In this document: piece by piece, positions 1-6,646 of the stretch
Numbering within the stretch: position 1 is the stretch's first letter
Layout: every line of letters begins with the position of its first letter
Assembly: GCA_026770585.1 (NCBI GenBank)
Contig: MU646322.1
Coordinates: 193,755 to 206,345, forward strand
DNA from: Baffinella frigidus
Lineage: Eukaryota; Cryptophyceae; Cryptomonadales; Baffinellaceae
Length of the DNA: 12,591 nucleotides
Direction: 5' to 3'
The notes under the pieces: generated by a model
Told to the model about the DNA's origin: nothing
Seen by the model: only the letters and a program-made list of their open reading frames with translations
Databases searched by the model: none
Program-made: the position numbers and the translations under genes

Positions 1-10
1 CCCCCCTCTT

Positions 11-545
11 CGAAGTGTGTTAGAGCGCGAGTGCTGGAAATCCGGAATGCTGCTCGAAACCAACCTGCAAGAAATCCTGACAGCGGTGACGTTTCCCCGC
101 CTTTTCTCAACTTTTCTTATGTACTTGAGAGCAAGAAAGTCGCACAGTGGTGATATTGCGCCCGCCCCCCTCCCTCTCCCGAAGTGGTTTCGCTGATATT
201 GGCGGCATGGTCCTCGAAACCAACCTCCAAGAAATCCTCACAGCGGTGACTTTACCCCCACCCCACCCCACCCTCCTACAAAGTGTGTTAGAGCGCATAG
301 TGCTGGAAATCCGGCATGGTGCTCGAAACCAACCTCCACCAAATCCTCACAGCGGTGACCTTGACCCCCCTTTTCTAAAGTACTTGACAGCATGAAATTC
401 TCACGGAGGCGATCTTGCGCGCCCCCCTACCCCCACCCACACCCACACACACACACCCGAAGAGTTTTTGCGTGATGGGGAGCATGGTGCTGGAAACCTA
501 CTTCCAAAAAATTATCGCCTCGGTGATCTATCCCCCCTCCCCCGA
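11..545. repeat. Higher-order tandem repeat (~270 bp unit made of two half-units)
   Basis: A ~47 bp core containing CTCGAAACCAACCT and ending CAGCGGTGAC occurs at 44-90, 204-250, 313-359 and, more diverged, 481-527. The context AAGTGTGTTAGAGCGC precedes copies 1 and 3 (13 and 281), while copies 2 and 4 share a different leader. The true period is therefore about 270 bp (44 to 313, 204 to 481), built from two diverged half-units. C-rich tracts separate the cores. Short reading frames cross it on both strands, but they are broken and follow the repeat, so I do not call a gene. Confidence 0.85.
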
Positions 546-672
546 AATTCTTTCGCTGAGTGCACCGGGTATGTTTTTCTCACACCCGTTTTGTCGGGAA
601 CCCGAAACGTTTCGGTGTGCCGTGTCAGGAAACCGAAAAGCGTTTCTTGGTTCCCCATCACAGCGGAGTGAG

Positions 673-777
673 TATCCCTCGAGTGGCCAGAAGGCTCATA
701 CGCCCTACCGTAGGGCCCTAGGACCTGCCTAGGACCTCTTGGCCCTCGAATTTGACGGCATGGTCACTTAAGGGATA
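673..777. mobile_element. Family D inverted-repeat element, copy 1 (105 bp)
   Basis: The ends are TATCCCTCGAGTG (673-685) and CACTTAAGGGATA (765-777), inverted with two mismatches. A second copy at 11452-11556 has exactly the same length and shares the interior CTCATACGCCCTACCGTAGGG and CTGCCTAGGACCT. It has no coding capacity, so it is a non-autonomous MITE-like element. The outermost bases fit a two-base TA or AT target duplication. The CCTAGG/GTAGGG-rich core resembles that of family A, which may mean shared ancestry (inference). Confidence 0.8.
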
Positions 778-834
778 CCCCGCCGAACCCTGCGGCTCGG
801 AGCCCGCATAAAGAACCTTGTTATCCCTCAAGTG
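765..834. repeat. Outward-facing pair of family D ends
   Basis: The right end of D copy 1 (765-777) is followed 44 bp later by TATCCCTCAAGTG at 822-834, a closer match to the inverted end than D1's own left end. This looks like the left tip of a second, truncated D element, or a solo end left by rearrangement. Confidence 0.55.
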
Positions 835-850
835 TCGAGCGGGTCGTATT

Positions 851-1031
851 CCACACGAGGCTATCCATGCGAACAGATTCATAAGTTAATTATTGGATTG
901 TTGCCCAGGAAACACGCCAAAAGTCAGCATTTGATCACGTTTCCGTACGGACATCCGTACGGAAACGTGATCATTCCCCCACAAATTTTAAAATGCCCTT
1001 TTATTATGTTCGCATGGATAGCCTCGTGTGG
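851..1031. mobile_element. 181 bp element with perfect 24 bp terminal inverted repeats
   Basis: Positions 851-874 and 1008-1031 are exact reverse complements over 24 bases (outer CCACACGAGGCTATCC). Imperfect pairing continues inward for a few more bases. The interior carries a second perfect hairpin (932-973). No open frame covers it. I see no clear target duplication. Size and structure fit a MITE. No second copy occurs in the window. Confidence 0.8.
932..973. repeat. Perfect 20 bp hairpin with 2-nt loop
   Basis: Arms 932-951 (TGATCACGTTTCCGTACGGA) and 954-973 pair without mismatch around the loop CA. It sits near the middle of the 851-1031 element, giving a stem inside a stem. Confidence 0.95.
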
Positions 1032-1071
1032 TTTGGTTCAGTAGGTGGGAAAAATGTGCGTGTGGGATCCT

Positions 1072-1090
1072 AGAGAGAGAGAGAGAGAGA
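1072..1090. repeat. (AG)n microsatellite
   Basis: Nineteen bases of alternating AG, directly after GGATCCT. Confidence 0.95.
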
Positions 1091-1096
1091 CCTTGA

Positions 1097-1210
1097 TTAC
1101 CACCAACACGGCCGCCATGTATGCACCCCCACTGAGGCTGTGTCTGCTCACTTATCAAAAAATGCCATTCTGGAAGGGAATAGACGGCGGCCGTGCTGGT
1201 TCCGATCCGA
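1097..1210. repeat. Diverged family C-like fragment with imperfect inverted repeat
   Basis: CCAACACGGCCGCC (1103-1116) is inverted with one mismatch at 1186-1199. The left part recurs in reverse complement at 9637-9663. The right part, read on the minus strand, resembles the family C stretch GGATCGAGACCAACATGGCC at 11606-11625. It appears to be a decayed copy of a dispersed repeat. No gene is seen. Confidence 0.55.
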
Positions 1211-1211
1211 A

Positions 1212-1290
1212 TCAACTTAACGTTTTCCTCGCAACTTAACGTATTTTCTCTCAACTTAACTTTCCCTTCTCAACTTAACGTTTTTCCTCT
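1212..1290 (+). repeat. Four tandem ~20 bp units: CTTAAC plus pyrimidine tract
   Basis: The unit is roughly TCAACTTAACGTTTTCCTC, present four times with small changes. Each holds CTTAAC, which fits a eukaryotic branchpoint (YTNAY with a bulged A), followed by a T/C run. The array ends about 12 bases before CGCGGCAG, a plausible 3' splice site. It may therefore be the amplified end of an intron. It could also be a plain minisatellite. Confidence 0.8.
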
Positions 1291-1302
1291 CGCGCGCGGC
1301 AG

Positions 1303-1383
1303 GTAAAGGAGCAGGATGAGCTGGAAACAAAGGGCTCCAAGGTCGCGAGCGCCAAGCTCAAGCTCAAGCAGCAGCTCAGCTAA
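1303..1383 (+). CDS. Candidate terminal exon, 26 codons, lysine/glutamine-rich
   Basis: After the acceptor-like CGGCAG (1297-1302) the frame GTA AAG GAG CAG GAT GAG runs to TAA at 1381-1383. It encodes 26 residues rich in Lys, Gln, Glu and Leu (ends KLKLKQQLS), a composition typical of a helical tail. Most codons end in G or C, like the gene at 7912. The same frame is closed upstream by TAA at 1276-1278 inside the pyrimidine array, so it can only be an exon, entered in phase 0. Two doubts remain. CAG|GTAAAG also looks like a 5' splice site. Sixteen of its bases (1329-1344) recur exactly at 2052-2067 in repeat DNA. No upstream exon or polyadenylation signal was found. Family unknown. Confidence 0.35.
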   Translation, partial: VKEQDELETKGSKVASAKLKLKQQLS

Positions 1384-1444
1384 AGTTGACGGATGTGTAC
1401 CACGCAACCACAGTGTCAACTTGAGAATCCGCGCGGCCTGCCCC

Positions 1445-1568
1445 GAGGCGGGCCCGTCGGCAATTCCTGTCCCGAGGCGGGCCCCTCCGCGATTCCGCCT
1501 CCGAGGCGGGCCCGTCCCAGAAGCGAGGCGGGCCCGTCCTGGCGGCGGGGCCTGAGGCGGGCCCGTCC
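1445..1568. repeat. GC-rich tandem repeat, five GAGGCGGGCCC units
   Basis: GAGGCGGGCCC recurs at 1445, 1474, 1503, 1525 and 1554, with spacings of 29, 29, 22 and 29. Long frames on both strands here are by-products of the repeat. The related GAGGCGGGCC appears in pairs at 10485-10516 and 10713-10745. Confidence 0.9.
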
Positions 1569-1635
1569 GAGCCCCGGGCCCCTCACATCTGGCGCCCAGG
1601 CAGGGCGTGTTCTCGGGCTGGCCGGGCAGGATACG

Positions 1636-1697
1636 TCCTTTAGGTCCTTTAGGTTCTTCGAGCTCCCAACATTGGCGGACACCAGAACTGTTCTGCA
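1636..1697 (+). repeat. Family B repeat, copy 1 (5' part)
   Basis: It begins TCCTTTAGGTCCTTTAGG, continues through GAGCTCCCAACATTGGCGGA and ends near TTCTGCA. Full-length relatives at 1951-2037 (minus) and 4869-4958 continue to CTTCCTTTCGGATC; here that part is missing. No TIR or coding capacity is visible. The class is unknown. Confidence 0.85.
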
Positions 1698-1788
1698 CGT
1701 GACATGTGTAAAGTCACTCAGGCGATTCCTACTTGGGGCGTGTCCCCAGATCAGAGCAGCGTTGTGAGGACCGCCCCCGAGGTGGGCC

Positions 1789-1909
1789 TACAGGGGTACC
1801 TCGCTCATAAGAAACAGCCACCCCCTAGGACCCTACAGTATGACTATGCCTAGGGCCCTACGGTGGTCCTAGAGGGGGGCCTGTTTCTTATGATCGAGGT
1901 ACCCCTGTA
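1789..1909. mobile_element. Family A palindromic element, copy 1
   Basis: It starts TACAGGGGTACCTCGCTCAT and ends with the inverse of that sequence, so nearly the whole 121 bp folds on itself. The centre is rich in CCTAGG, GGGCCC and GTAGG. The downstream bases 1908-1917 read TACAGGGGTA again, as if a tip of another copy shared the TA. TGTGAGGAC lies near both sides (1764-1772, 1918-1926). Confidence 0.92.
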
Positions 1910-1918
1910 CAGGGGTAT

Positions 1919-2083
1919 GTGAGGACTGGGTCCTGGACGGGCCCTGATGTGATCCGAAAGGAAGCACGGCCTTTCTGCAGGATAAGGTCCGGTGTCCGCC
2001 TATGTTGGGAGCTCGAAGAACCTAAAGGACCTAAAGGCCCGCCTCAGGGGAAAAGGGCTCCAAGGTCAGGACCCGGTCCTCAC
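1919..2083. repeat. Inverted repeat enclosing a minus-strand family B copy
   Basis: GTGAGGACTGGGTCCT (1919-1934) is inverted with one mismatch at 2068-2083. Between them lies family B in reverse (1951-2037). Either B is carried inside a fold-back element or two inverted ends flank it by chance. Confidence 0.65.
1951..2037 (-). repeat. Family B repeat, copy 2 (near full length)
   Basis: On the minus strand it runs from CCTTTAGGTCCTTTAGG through AACATAGGCGGACACCGG to CTTCCTTTCGGATC. The frame that reads ELEEPKGPKG on the plus strand is the same repeat reversed and recurs at 10187-10230. It is not a protein domain. Confidence 0.9.
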
Positions 2084-2192
2084 AGGGTACCTCGCTCATC
2101 AGAAACTGCACCCCCCCCAGGACCACCATAGGGCCCTGGGGATAGGCCTGCTGTAGGCTCCTAGGAGGCGGCGCTTTCTTATGAGCGAGATA
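2081..2192. mobile_element. Family A element, copy 2 (right tip lost)
   Basis: Left end CACAGGGTACCTCGCTCAT, right end TTTCTTATGAGCGAGA. The last ~10 bases of the right end are missing, because copy 3 starts at TA 2191-2192. Confidence 0.88.
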
Positions 2193-2311
2193 CAGGGGTG
2201 CCTCCCTCATAAGAAACCGCCCCCCCCTAGGCCCCTACAGTAGGACCATGTCTAGGGTCCTATGGTGGTCCTAGGGGGGGGGCGGTTTCTTATGAGCGAG
2301 GTACCCCTGTA
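2191..2311. mobile_element. Family A element, copy 3
   Basis: 121 bp, about 40 bp arms that pair almost throughout (left with two changes in TACAGGGGTGCCTCCCTCAT). It abuts copy 2 on the left and shares its right TA (2310-2311) with the variant element that follows. Confidence 0.92.
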
Positions 2312-2434
2312 CAGGGGTTACTCGTGAATAAGCGCACGCACCGCCGTAGGGTCCTACGGTAGGGCTGGATAGGAGCAGAGGGTCGCCCTACATGTAGGGA
2401 CGGTGCGTGTCCTTATTCGCGAGTAACCCCGGTA
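2310..2434. mobile_element. Family A-prime variant element
   Basis: It has the same tip TACAGGGGT as family A but different arms: GTTACTCGTGAATAAG on the left, CTTATTCGCGAGTAACC on the right, then GCACGCACCG/CGGTGCGTG. The core has GTAGGGTCCTACGGTAGGG. It is a sister family with conserved tip and layout but replaced arm sequence. Confidence 0.85.
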
Positions 2435-2487
2435 CATTTAGCTCTGTGTGATGTGGGGGTGTCTAAGATGAGAATCCTGAGCAAGGA

Positions 2488-2505
2488 CCTGAGTGTAAAC
2501 TCAGG
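2488..2505. repeat. Small perfect hairpin
   Basis: CCTGAGT pairs with ACTCAGG around GTAA. Confidence 0.7.
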
Positions 2506-2531
2506 AACACACAGCCTAGAACCCCCTACGG

Positions 2532-2570
2532 GGGGGTGGAGCGTGCCCTTGTTCGGGAGTAACCCCTGTA
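2532..2570. repeat. Solo right end of a family A-prime element
   Basis: GCGTGCCCTTGTTCGGGAGT followed by AACCCCTGTA matches the right arm of the 2310-2434 element. No left end is found nearby, so this is a truncated copy. Confidence 0.75.
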
Positions 2571-2993
2571 CATGTGCATCTACAGCAATGAGGATTGGAG
2601 GTAAATGCGTTTAATCGGATCGCAACCAACATTGCTATTTTCTTCCCTCCCGAAGATTTTTGTTTATTTCGCAGCGCATCGCACTCTAGTTTGGAGCGCA
2701 TCGCACTGTCCAACCATCTTCCGCGTTGTCTCTTCATTTTCGGTCACAAAATCTTTGGGGTTTGGGAGAGGGGAAGAACCCGGTAAATGTGTGCTCCCCC
2801 TGAACCGATCTGAAGCCATCTTCGCATCCTGTAACGACTGAGTGAGGTCAAAGACACAGATTTATTTTTAGGCAGAGCTTTGGGTGGGAGGAGACGCAAT
2901 TTGTATGTCACTGATGTGGGAGTGTCAATGGCTCCAATAGTCCACACACAACGACCTTCCGAAGGAAGGGCGATGCACTTTGAGTTCGGGGTG
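2571..2993. other. Interval with no gene recognised
   Basis: Mixed-composition DNA with short frames on both strands and none convincing. The only structure seen is a 13 bp direct repeat AGCGCATCGCACT at 2673-2685 and 2695-2707. Confidence 0.6.
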
Positions 2994-3166
2994 TTCTTTA
3001 GGTTCTTTTAACCCCCACCATAGGCGGGCACTGGACCCTATCCTGCAGAATTTGGGGATACTACCCCGTGTAGGATGACCGGAGTGACTTTGCAGTCACG
3101 TTCACTAAGGGAGAACAGGGTCCGCAGCACGTGCGGCAGAGAGGCCCTGCTTCCTTTCGGATCGCA
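2994..3166 (+). repeat. Family B repeat, copy 3, interrupted by ~91 bp
   Basis: TTCTTTAGGTTCTTTTA, then CATAGGCGGGCACTGGACC to CCTGCAG (3042-3048), match the B consensus. The consensus resumes at AGAGGCCCTGCTTCCTTTCG (about 3138). The intervening ~91 bp are absent from other copies and hold two small hairpins (GTGACT..AGTCAC and CCGCA..TGCGG). GCAG borders both sides. This is probably a small insertion. Confidence 0.75.
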
Positions 3167-3409
3167 TCATGTTTCAATCACCAAATTGGCAAGACCTGAT
3201 AGATTGAGACGTGGCTAGGGTTGGTGTTTGGGTTATTCTCATTTGACATGCTGGGTTTCCGGCACAAATCCGTAAAAAATACAGCGAAAAAAACCCCAGT
3301 CTTACCAAATTGGCGACCAAATTGGCGAAACCAAATAAACCGAGACAGTGCGAGGTTGAGGGTTTTGATTTAGGGGTAGGGATGCAAGGCCAAGGGTTCA
3401 GAGTTAGGG
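3167..3409. other. Interval without gene; short CCAAATTGGC repeats
   Basis: The palindromic decamer CCAAATTGGC, or near variants, appears at about 3181, 3305 and 3316. The rest shows nothing I can assign. Confidence 0.5.
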
Positions 3410-3590
3410 TTCAGGGTTCAGGGTGGAGGGTTTAGGGTTTATGGTTGAGGGTTGAGGGTTGAGGGTTGAGGGTTTAGGGTTTCGGGTTTAAGGCTCAAGG
3501 TTTTGGGGTTGGAGATTAGGGATGAGGGATTGGGGATTAGGGTTTAGGGTTTAGGGTTTGGGGTCGAGGGTTGAGGGTTTAGGGTCCGCG
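3410..3590 (+). repeat. Degenerate telomere-like TTTAGGG/TTGAGGG array
   Basis: About 180 bp of seven-base units drift between TTTAGGG, TTGAGGG and TTCAGGG. The cleanest runs are TTTAGGGTTTAGGGTTT near 3540-3558 and four TTGAGGG units near 3440-3470. TTTAGGG is the plant-type telomere repeat, also known from several algal groups. The degeneracy and flanking unique DNA make this interstitial or an old sub-telomeric remnant rather than an active end. Confidence 0.85.
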
Positions 3591-3761
3591 CCCGGACACC
3601 AGGATTGGGGGTCGTGTGTGTAGAGTTGGGACCAAGCAGCCATAATTTCGAGTTACAGTTGGAACCATGCTTTTCACACGCCATCTCTAAAGATAATTCG
3701 CCCCAGAGCTCCAATCGCTGCATTGACAAAATGCGGGACCACCGCTTGCGGAGACAGTCAG
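3591..3761. other. Interval without recognised feature
   Basis: No convincing coding frame and no repeat shared with the rest of the window. Confidence 0.5.
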
Positions 3762-3931
3762 CCTTTAGGTCCTTGAGGTTTTGATTTCTCCAAACATAGC
3801 CCAGCGACACGCCTCTCTGTAGAAAGGACTGCAGTGAAAGCATTTTTGCTTTCGGATCGCGTTTCGCTCTCCAGTGCAGAGGCTCGTGAAGATGAGATAC
3901 AGGGTGGCTCTGTTGGGGTGGGTGAAGGTAT
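3762..3931 (+). repeat. Family B repeat, subfamily 2, copy 4
   Basis: CCTTTAGGTCCTTGAGGTTT leads into GTAGAAAGGACTGCAG, TTTTTGCTTTCGGATCGCG and CTCCAGTGCAGAGGCTCGTG, ending at GTGGGTGAAGGTAT. The 3' ~110 bp match 4141-4253 and 5043-5152 closely. Subfamily 2 extends further 3' than the copies at 1951 or 4869. Confidence 0.85.
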
Positions 3932-3967
3932 CCTCCAGTGGAGGATCTTACCGGGCCCGGAAAATCG

Positions 3968-4058
3968 CTTTAGGTCTTTTGAGATTTCAATTTCTCCCAA
4001 CATACGATTTCTCCCAACGGACATACGAGCTCCCGTTCCGTTTTTTAGGTCCTTTTAA
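3968..4058 (+). repeat. Family B repeat, truncated 5' fragment
   Basis: GCTTTAGGTCTTTTGAG then CAATTTCTCCCAACATACG, with a second CTCCCAAC just after. The copy stops before the CTGCAG part, and a new B copy begins at 4066. Confidence 0.7.
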
Positions 4059-4065
4059 AAAGGTC

Positions 4066-4410
4066 GTTTAGGTCCTTTAGGTTTCAATTTCGCCCAACAT
4101 ATCCTATACGAAGCTTCGTAGCCCAACGCCACGCCCTTCCGTAGAAAGGATCTGCAGAGAAAGCATTTTTGCCCTCGGATCGCGTTTAGCTCTCCAGTGC
4201 AGAGGCTCGTGAAGAGGGGATACAGGGTGGCTCTGTTGGGGTGGGTGAAGGTATGCGATATCGCTTCCATGCTCACTTACACGCACCGAACCCAAGTCAG
4301 CCTCCTTTGAGGCTCATGGTATCCCATGGTTGAAGTTTAAGAGCTTCAATCACGAATACCCCACAAGGTGAAAGGGATTGTGTGGGGAGTTGAGGTGAAA
4401 TCAGTTATTA
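4066..4410 (+). repeat. Family B subfamily 2, long copy (upstream member of a pair)
   Basis: It starts GTTTAGGTCCTTTAGGTTT and carries all subfamily 2 blocks. It then continues through GCACCGAACCCAAGTCAGCC, GGCTCATGGTATCCCATGG and a region ending near GGGGAGTTGAGGTGAAATC. The same order is present at 4982-5325, so the repeat unit is at least 340 bp. Confidence 0.88.
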
Positions 4411-4868
4411 GACACCACAGATGAAAGGAGAGAAATGTGGTTTCTTTAGGAGCAGCCCGATCGAGTTGCTTTACATAAATGCTGTAAAGCAGCTCGATCC
4501 CTAAAAGCCAGCCAAAGGGAGAGAGAAAGGTGGATGTGTAGGAGTTTTTCCCAGGCTGTACATAATGTAGCTGTGCAAAGACACATGGAAAGCGGCTCGT
4601 CTCCGTTAGGGTCAGCCTAGGTACAGCTACTCTTAGCGATTCGCTTCCAGCTACAGTTGCGCGGCAGCACGTCCCTAGCTCACCCTTATGCGACATGTCG
4701 TCGTCCTCTCAGGCTCATACCCCACCTATGAGCCTGATGCCTCCATGCGGCGGTCTACGTGTTCGGCTGGTCTAAGTCGCCGTATGCTCCTCTCTGTTAG
4801 CCCATCCACATGCGTTAGAGCCCAGTTGCGTCGGCACCCACCCACTTTAGTTTTGATTTCAACGGAGA
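4411..4868. other. Interval without gene; two clear hairpins
   Basis: GATCGAGTTGCTTTAC (4459-4474) pairs with 4484-4499 with one mismatch. TCAGGCTCATA (4709-4719) pairs perfectly with 4727-4737. Open frames of 116 codons (minus) and 62 codons (plus) exist, but they show no clear codon bias or motif and I do not call them. Confidence 0.55.
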
Positions 4869-4958
4869 TCCTTTAGGTCCTTTAGGTTCTTCGAGCTCCC
4901 AACATAGGCGGACACCGGAACTGGTTCTGCAGAAAAGCCATGCTTCCTTTCGGATCAC
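4869..4958 (+). repeat. Family B repeat, copy 5 (near full length)
   Basis: It runs from CCTTTAGGTCCTTTAGG through CATAGGCGGACACCGGAAC and TTCTGCAGAAAAGCC to CTTCCTTTCGGATCAC. It is the best plus-strand match to the minus-strand copy at 1951-2037. Confidence 0.9.
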
Positions 4959-4981
4959 ATTCACCCGATTGGTGGTGGTGG

Positions 4982-5325
4982 TGCTTTAGGTCCTTTAGGT
5001 TTTAAATGCTCCCAACATATGCCAACGACACGCCGTTGCGTAGAAGGGATCTGCAGAGAAAGCATTTTTGCTTTCGGATCGCGTTTAGCTCTCCAGTGCA
5101 GAGGCTCGTGAAGAGGGGATACAGGGTGGTTCTCTTGGGGTGGGTGAAGGTATACCAATTGGTTGCCATGCTCACACACACACCGAACCCAAGTCAGCCT
5201 TGATGAGGCTCATGGTATCCCATGGTTGAAGCATAAGAACTCCAACCACGGATACCCCATATGTCAAGAGGGAACAATATTCCAAAGGATGCGAGGATTG
5301 TGCGTGGGGGGTGAGGTGAGATCAT
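4982..5325 (+). repeat. Family B subfamily 2, long copy (downstream member)
   Basis: It is parallel to 4066-4410 block by block, including CTCCAGTGCAGAGGCTCGTG and CATGGTATCCCATGGTTGAA. It differs in short indels (an extra ~20 bp after ATACCCCA near 5260). It starts only ~25 bp after copy 5, with GGTGGTGGTGGTG between. Confidence 0.88.
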
Positions 5326-5509
5326 ATTGGTGATGTTTTTTGGATGCTTTGGTGCTTTTATTTACACTCACGTCGAAGGCCACATCCCACCTCACTCTTG
5401 AGGAGTTGGGAGTAATCTACGGATGAGTTCCTCGACTCTACCCATGCAGGTTCAGCCGAGTCTCCTTTGCCCCCTTTTCAGCCCCCCCTCTTAAAAAAAA
5501 AAAGAATTG
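5326..5509. other. Interval without gene; A11 run
   Basis: No frame or repeat is recognised. A run of eleven A (5493-5503) follows a C-rich stretch. On the minus strand, AATAAA reads at about 5357-5362. Confidence 0.5.
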
Positions 5510-5719
5510 TTCTGTAGCGTGTTAGTGAAGTGTTCTTTTCTTAGGCTTACGTTGAGAGTGTCCATTTTCGTGCTTCACCACGCGCGCAGGGTTTTGCGTG
5601 TGCGTGTGTTGTGGTGGATGCGCGTGGTGTGTTCTATTGGAGGCGTTGGTCTCGGGGACCTTGCTGGCTTGCATGACGCAGCAGAGACCGTTGCTTTTTT
5701 TGAGCTTATGCGGTTTGTA

Positions 5720-6388
5720 TTAAGTCAAAAGGCTGGACAAACTGGGCCTTCCCGATAGCGCCGAGGCGCTCGGGGGCATTCCCAGGTGGCTGAGCAATCT
5801 GGGCCTTCCCGAAGGTGCCGAAGCACTCGGGGGCATTCCCAGGTGGGCTGAGAAAGGTGTGGAGGTGTTCAGGTCGATTGGGAGGCCGGTGTTCCTTTTG
5901 CAGGGGTTGGGGAGGATGCATGCGGTGTGTCCTTGGCATGGTTTCACGTGCGGGTTGCGGGGAGGTTCCGGGGTGTTGAGAGGTGAGGTTTTGTGCATCC
6001 TGGTGTTGGTCGGTGGGGGGAGGGGTTGCGTACCTTGTTTGGAGGTGTTGTGGTGCAGTAGGTCCTTCGAGGAGTCGAGGGGCCGCTTGTTCTCTGCTCG
6101 GTGCCCTGCATACCCCCCTCCCACCCACGTGTATTTTGTTTGGTTGGGGATCAGTGATGGGCCTTCGATGCTCTGCGCGGTTTTAGTGTTGTTGCAGTGG
6201 GTGTTTGCTGTGTGGTCGGGTTTGGTGGGTGTTTCGGGAGGCCTCAGATGGCCTGCCCCCACCATCGATGATCGCCTGGCCGTTGGGGTGCGCAGGAGTG
6301 CCGCGGTGAGGCAGGTCGCGAGAAGGAGCAGGGTGCGTATGGTGCGCGCCGTGCGGTGAGCAGAGGGGAGTCGTGCTGTGGCCCTCAT
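5720..6388 (-). CDS. Candidate secreted protein, Thr/Pro-rich, 222 aa
   Basis: The chosen ATG (6386-6388) starts an N-terminus built like a signal peptide: several Arg, then a hydrophobic core TLLLLATCLTAALL at residues 19-32, then TARR. The frame stays open 44 codons upstream to 6520. The rest is rich in Thr, Pro, Asn and His, and it ends in two copies of a 19-residue repeat (HLGMPPSASA, residues 182-219) matching the DNA repeat at 5742-5852. Stop TAA is at 5720-5722. No catalytic motif or known domain is visible. The region is strongly G/T-rich on the plus strand, which by itself favours long C/A-rich frames on the minus strand. A 166-codon frame (5859-6359, plus) shares the same third positions, so GC3 cannot decide the strand. 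Introns are possible. Treat it as a hypothesis. Confidence 0.35.
   Translation of the reverse strand: MRATARLPSAHRTARTIRTLLLLATCLTAALLRTPTARRSSMVGAGHLRPPETPTKPDHTANTHCNNTKTAQSIEGPSLIPNQTKYTWVGGGYAGHRAENKRPLDSSKDLLHHNTSKQGTQPLPPPTNTRMHKTSPLNTPEPPRNPHVKPCQGHTACILPNPCKRNTGLPIDLNTSTPFSAHLGMPPSASAPSGRPRLLSHLGMPPSASALSGRPSLSSLLT
5742..5852. repeat. 57 bp tandem duplication
   Basis: CTGGGCCTTCCCGA through CTCGGGGGCATTCCCAGGTG and GCTGAG occurs at 5742-5794 and again at 5799-5852 with a few substitutions. The unit length is a multiple of three, so it reads as a 19-residue repeat on the minus strand. Confidence 0.92.
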
Positions 6389-6418
6389 ATCTTCCGAGTG
6401 TGAGACATCGTGATCTGT

Positions 6419-6468
6419 GGGCATGGCGAGCGTGGCGCAGAGCACCGCGGGCATGGCGAGCGTGGCGC
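6419..6468. repeat. 30 bp-spaced exact 20 bp direct repeat
   Basis: GGGCATGGCGAGCGTGGCGC at 6419-6438 and 6449-6468. The wider stretch 6389-6640 holds no convincing gene. Confidence 0.9.
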
Positions 6469-6646
6469 TTGCGGGCTGAGAAGCTGGGAGAGGCGCGGTC
6501 TGGCTGAGTTCGTGGAGCATGGGCGGTGCACAGGCAGGCAGATGCGCTCACGCTCGCGGCAGGCAGGGGGGGCATGTGGCCTCCGTATCTTGGGACGTGG
6601 TCTGGTTTTGTTGTCCCGGGCCATCCGCGGACGTGGTGAGCGTGGA

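Noticed and set aside
1270-1767. Overlapping 88-142 codon frames on both strands over the GC-rich repeat
   Set aside because: They follow the GAGGCGGGCCC repeats, which lack stops in several frames at once. Composition explains them.
1987-2040. Peptide string CWELEEPKGPKG, also found at 10187-10230
   Set aside because: It is the minus-oriented family B DNA repeat translated on the plus strand. The same DNA in the other orientation occurs elsewhere with no matching frame.
3410-3590. Active telomere end
   Set aside because: The units are degenerate and flanked on both sides by ordinary repeat DNA.
4346-4696. 116-codon minus-strand frame
   Set aside because: It spans a hairpin and the end of a family B copy, lacks codon bias and shows no motif.
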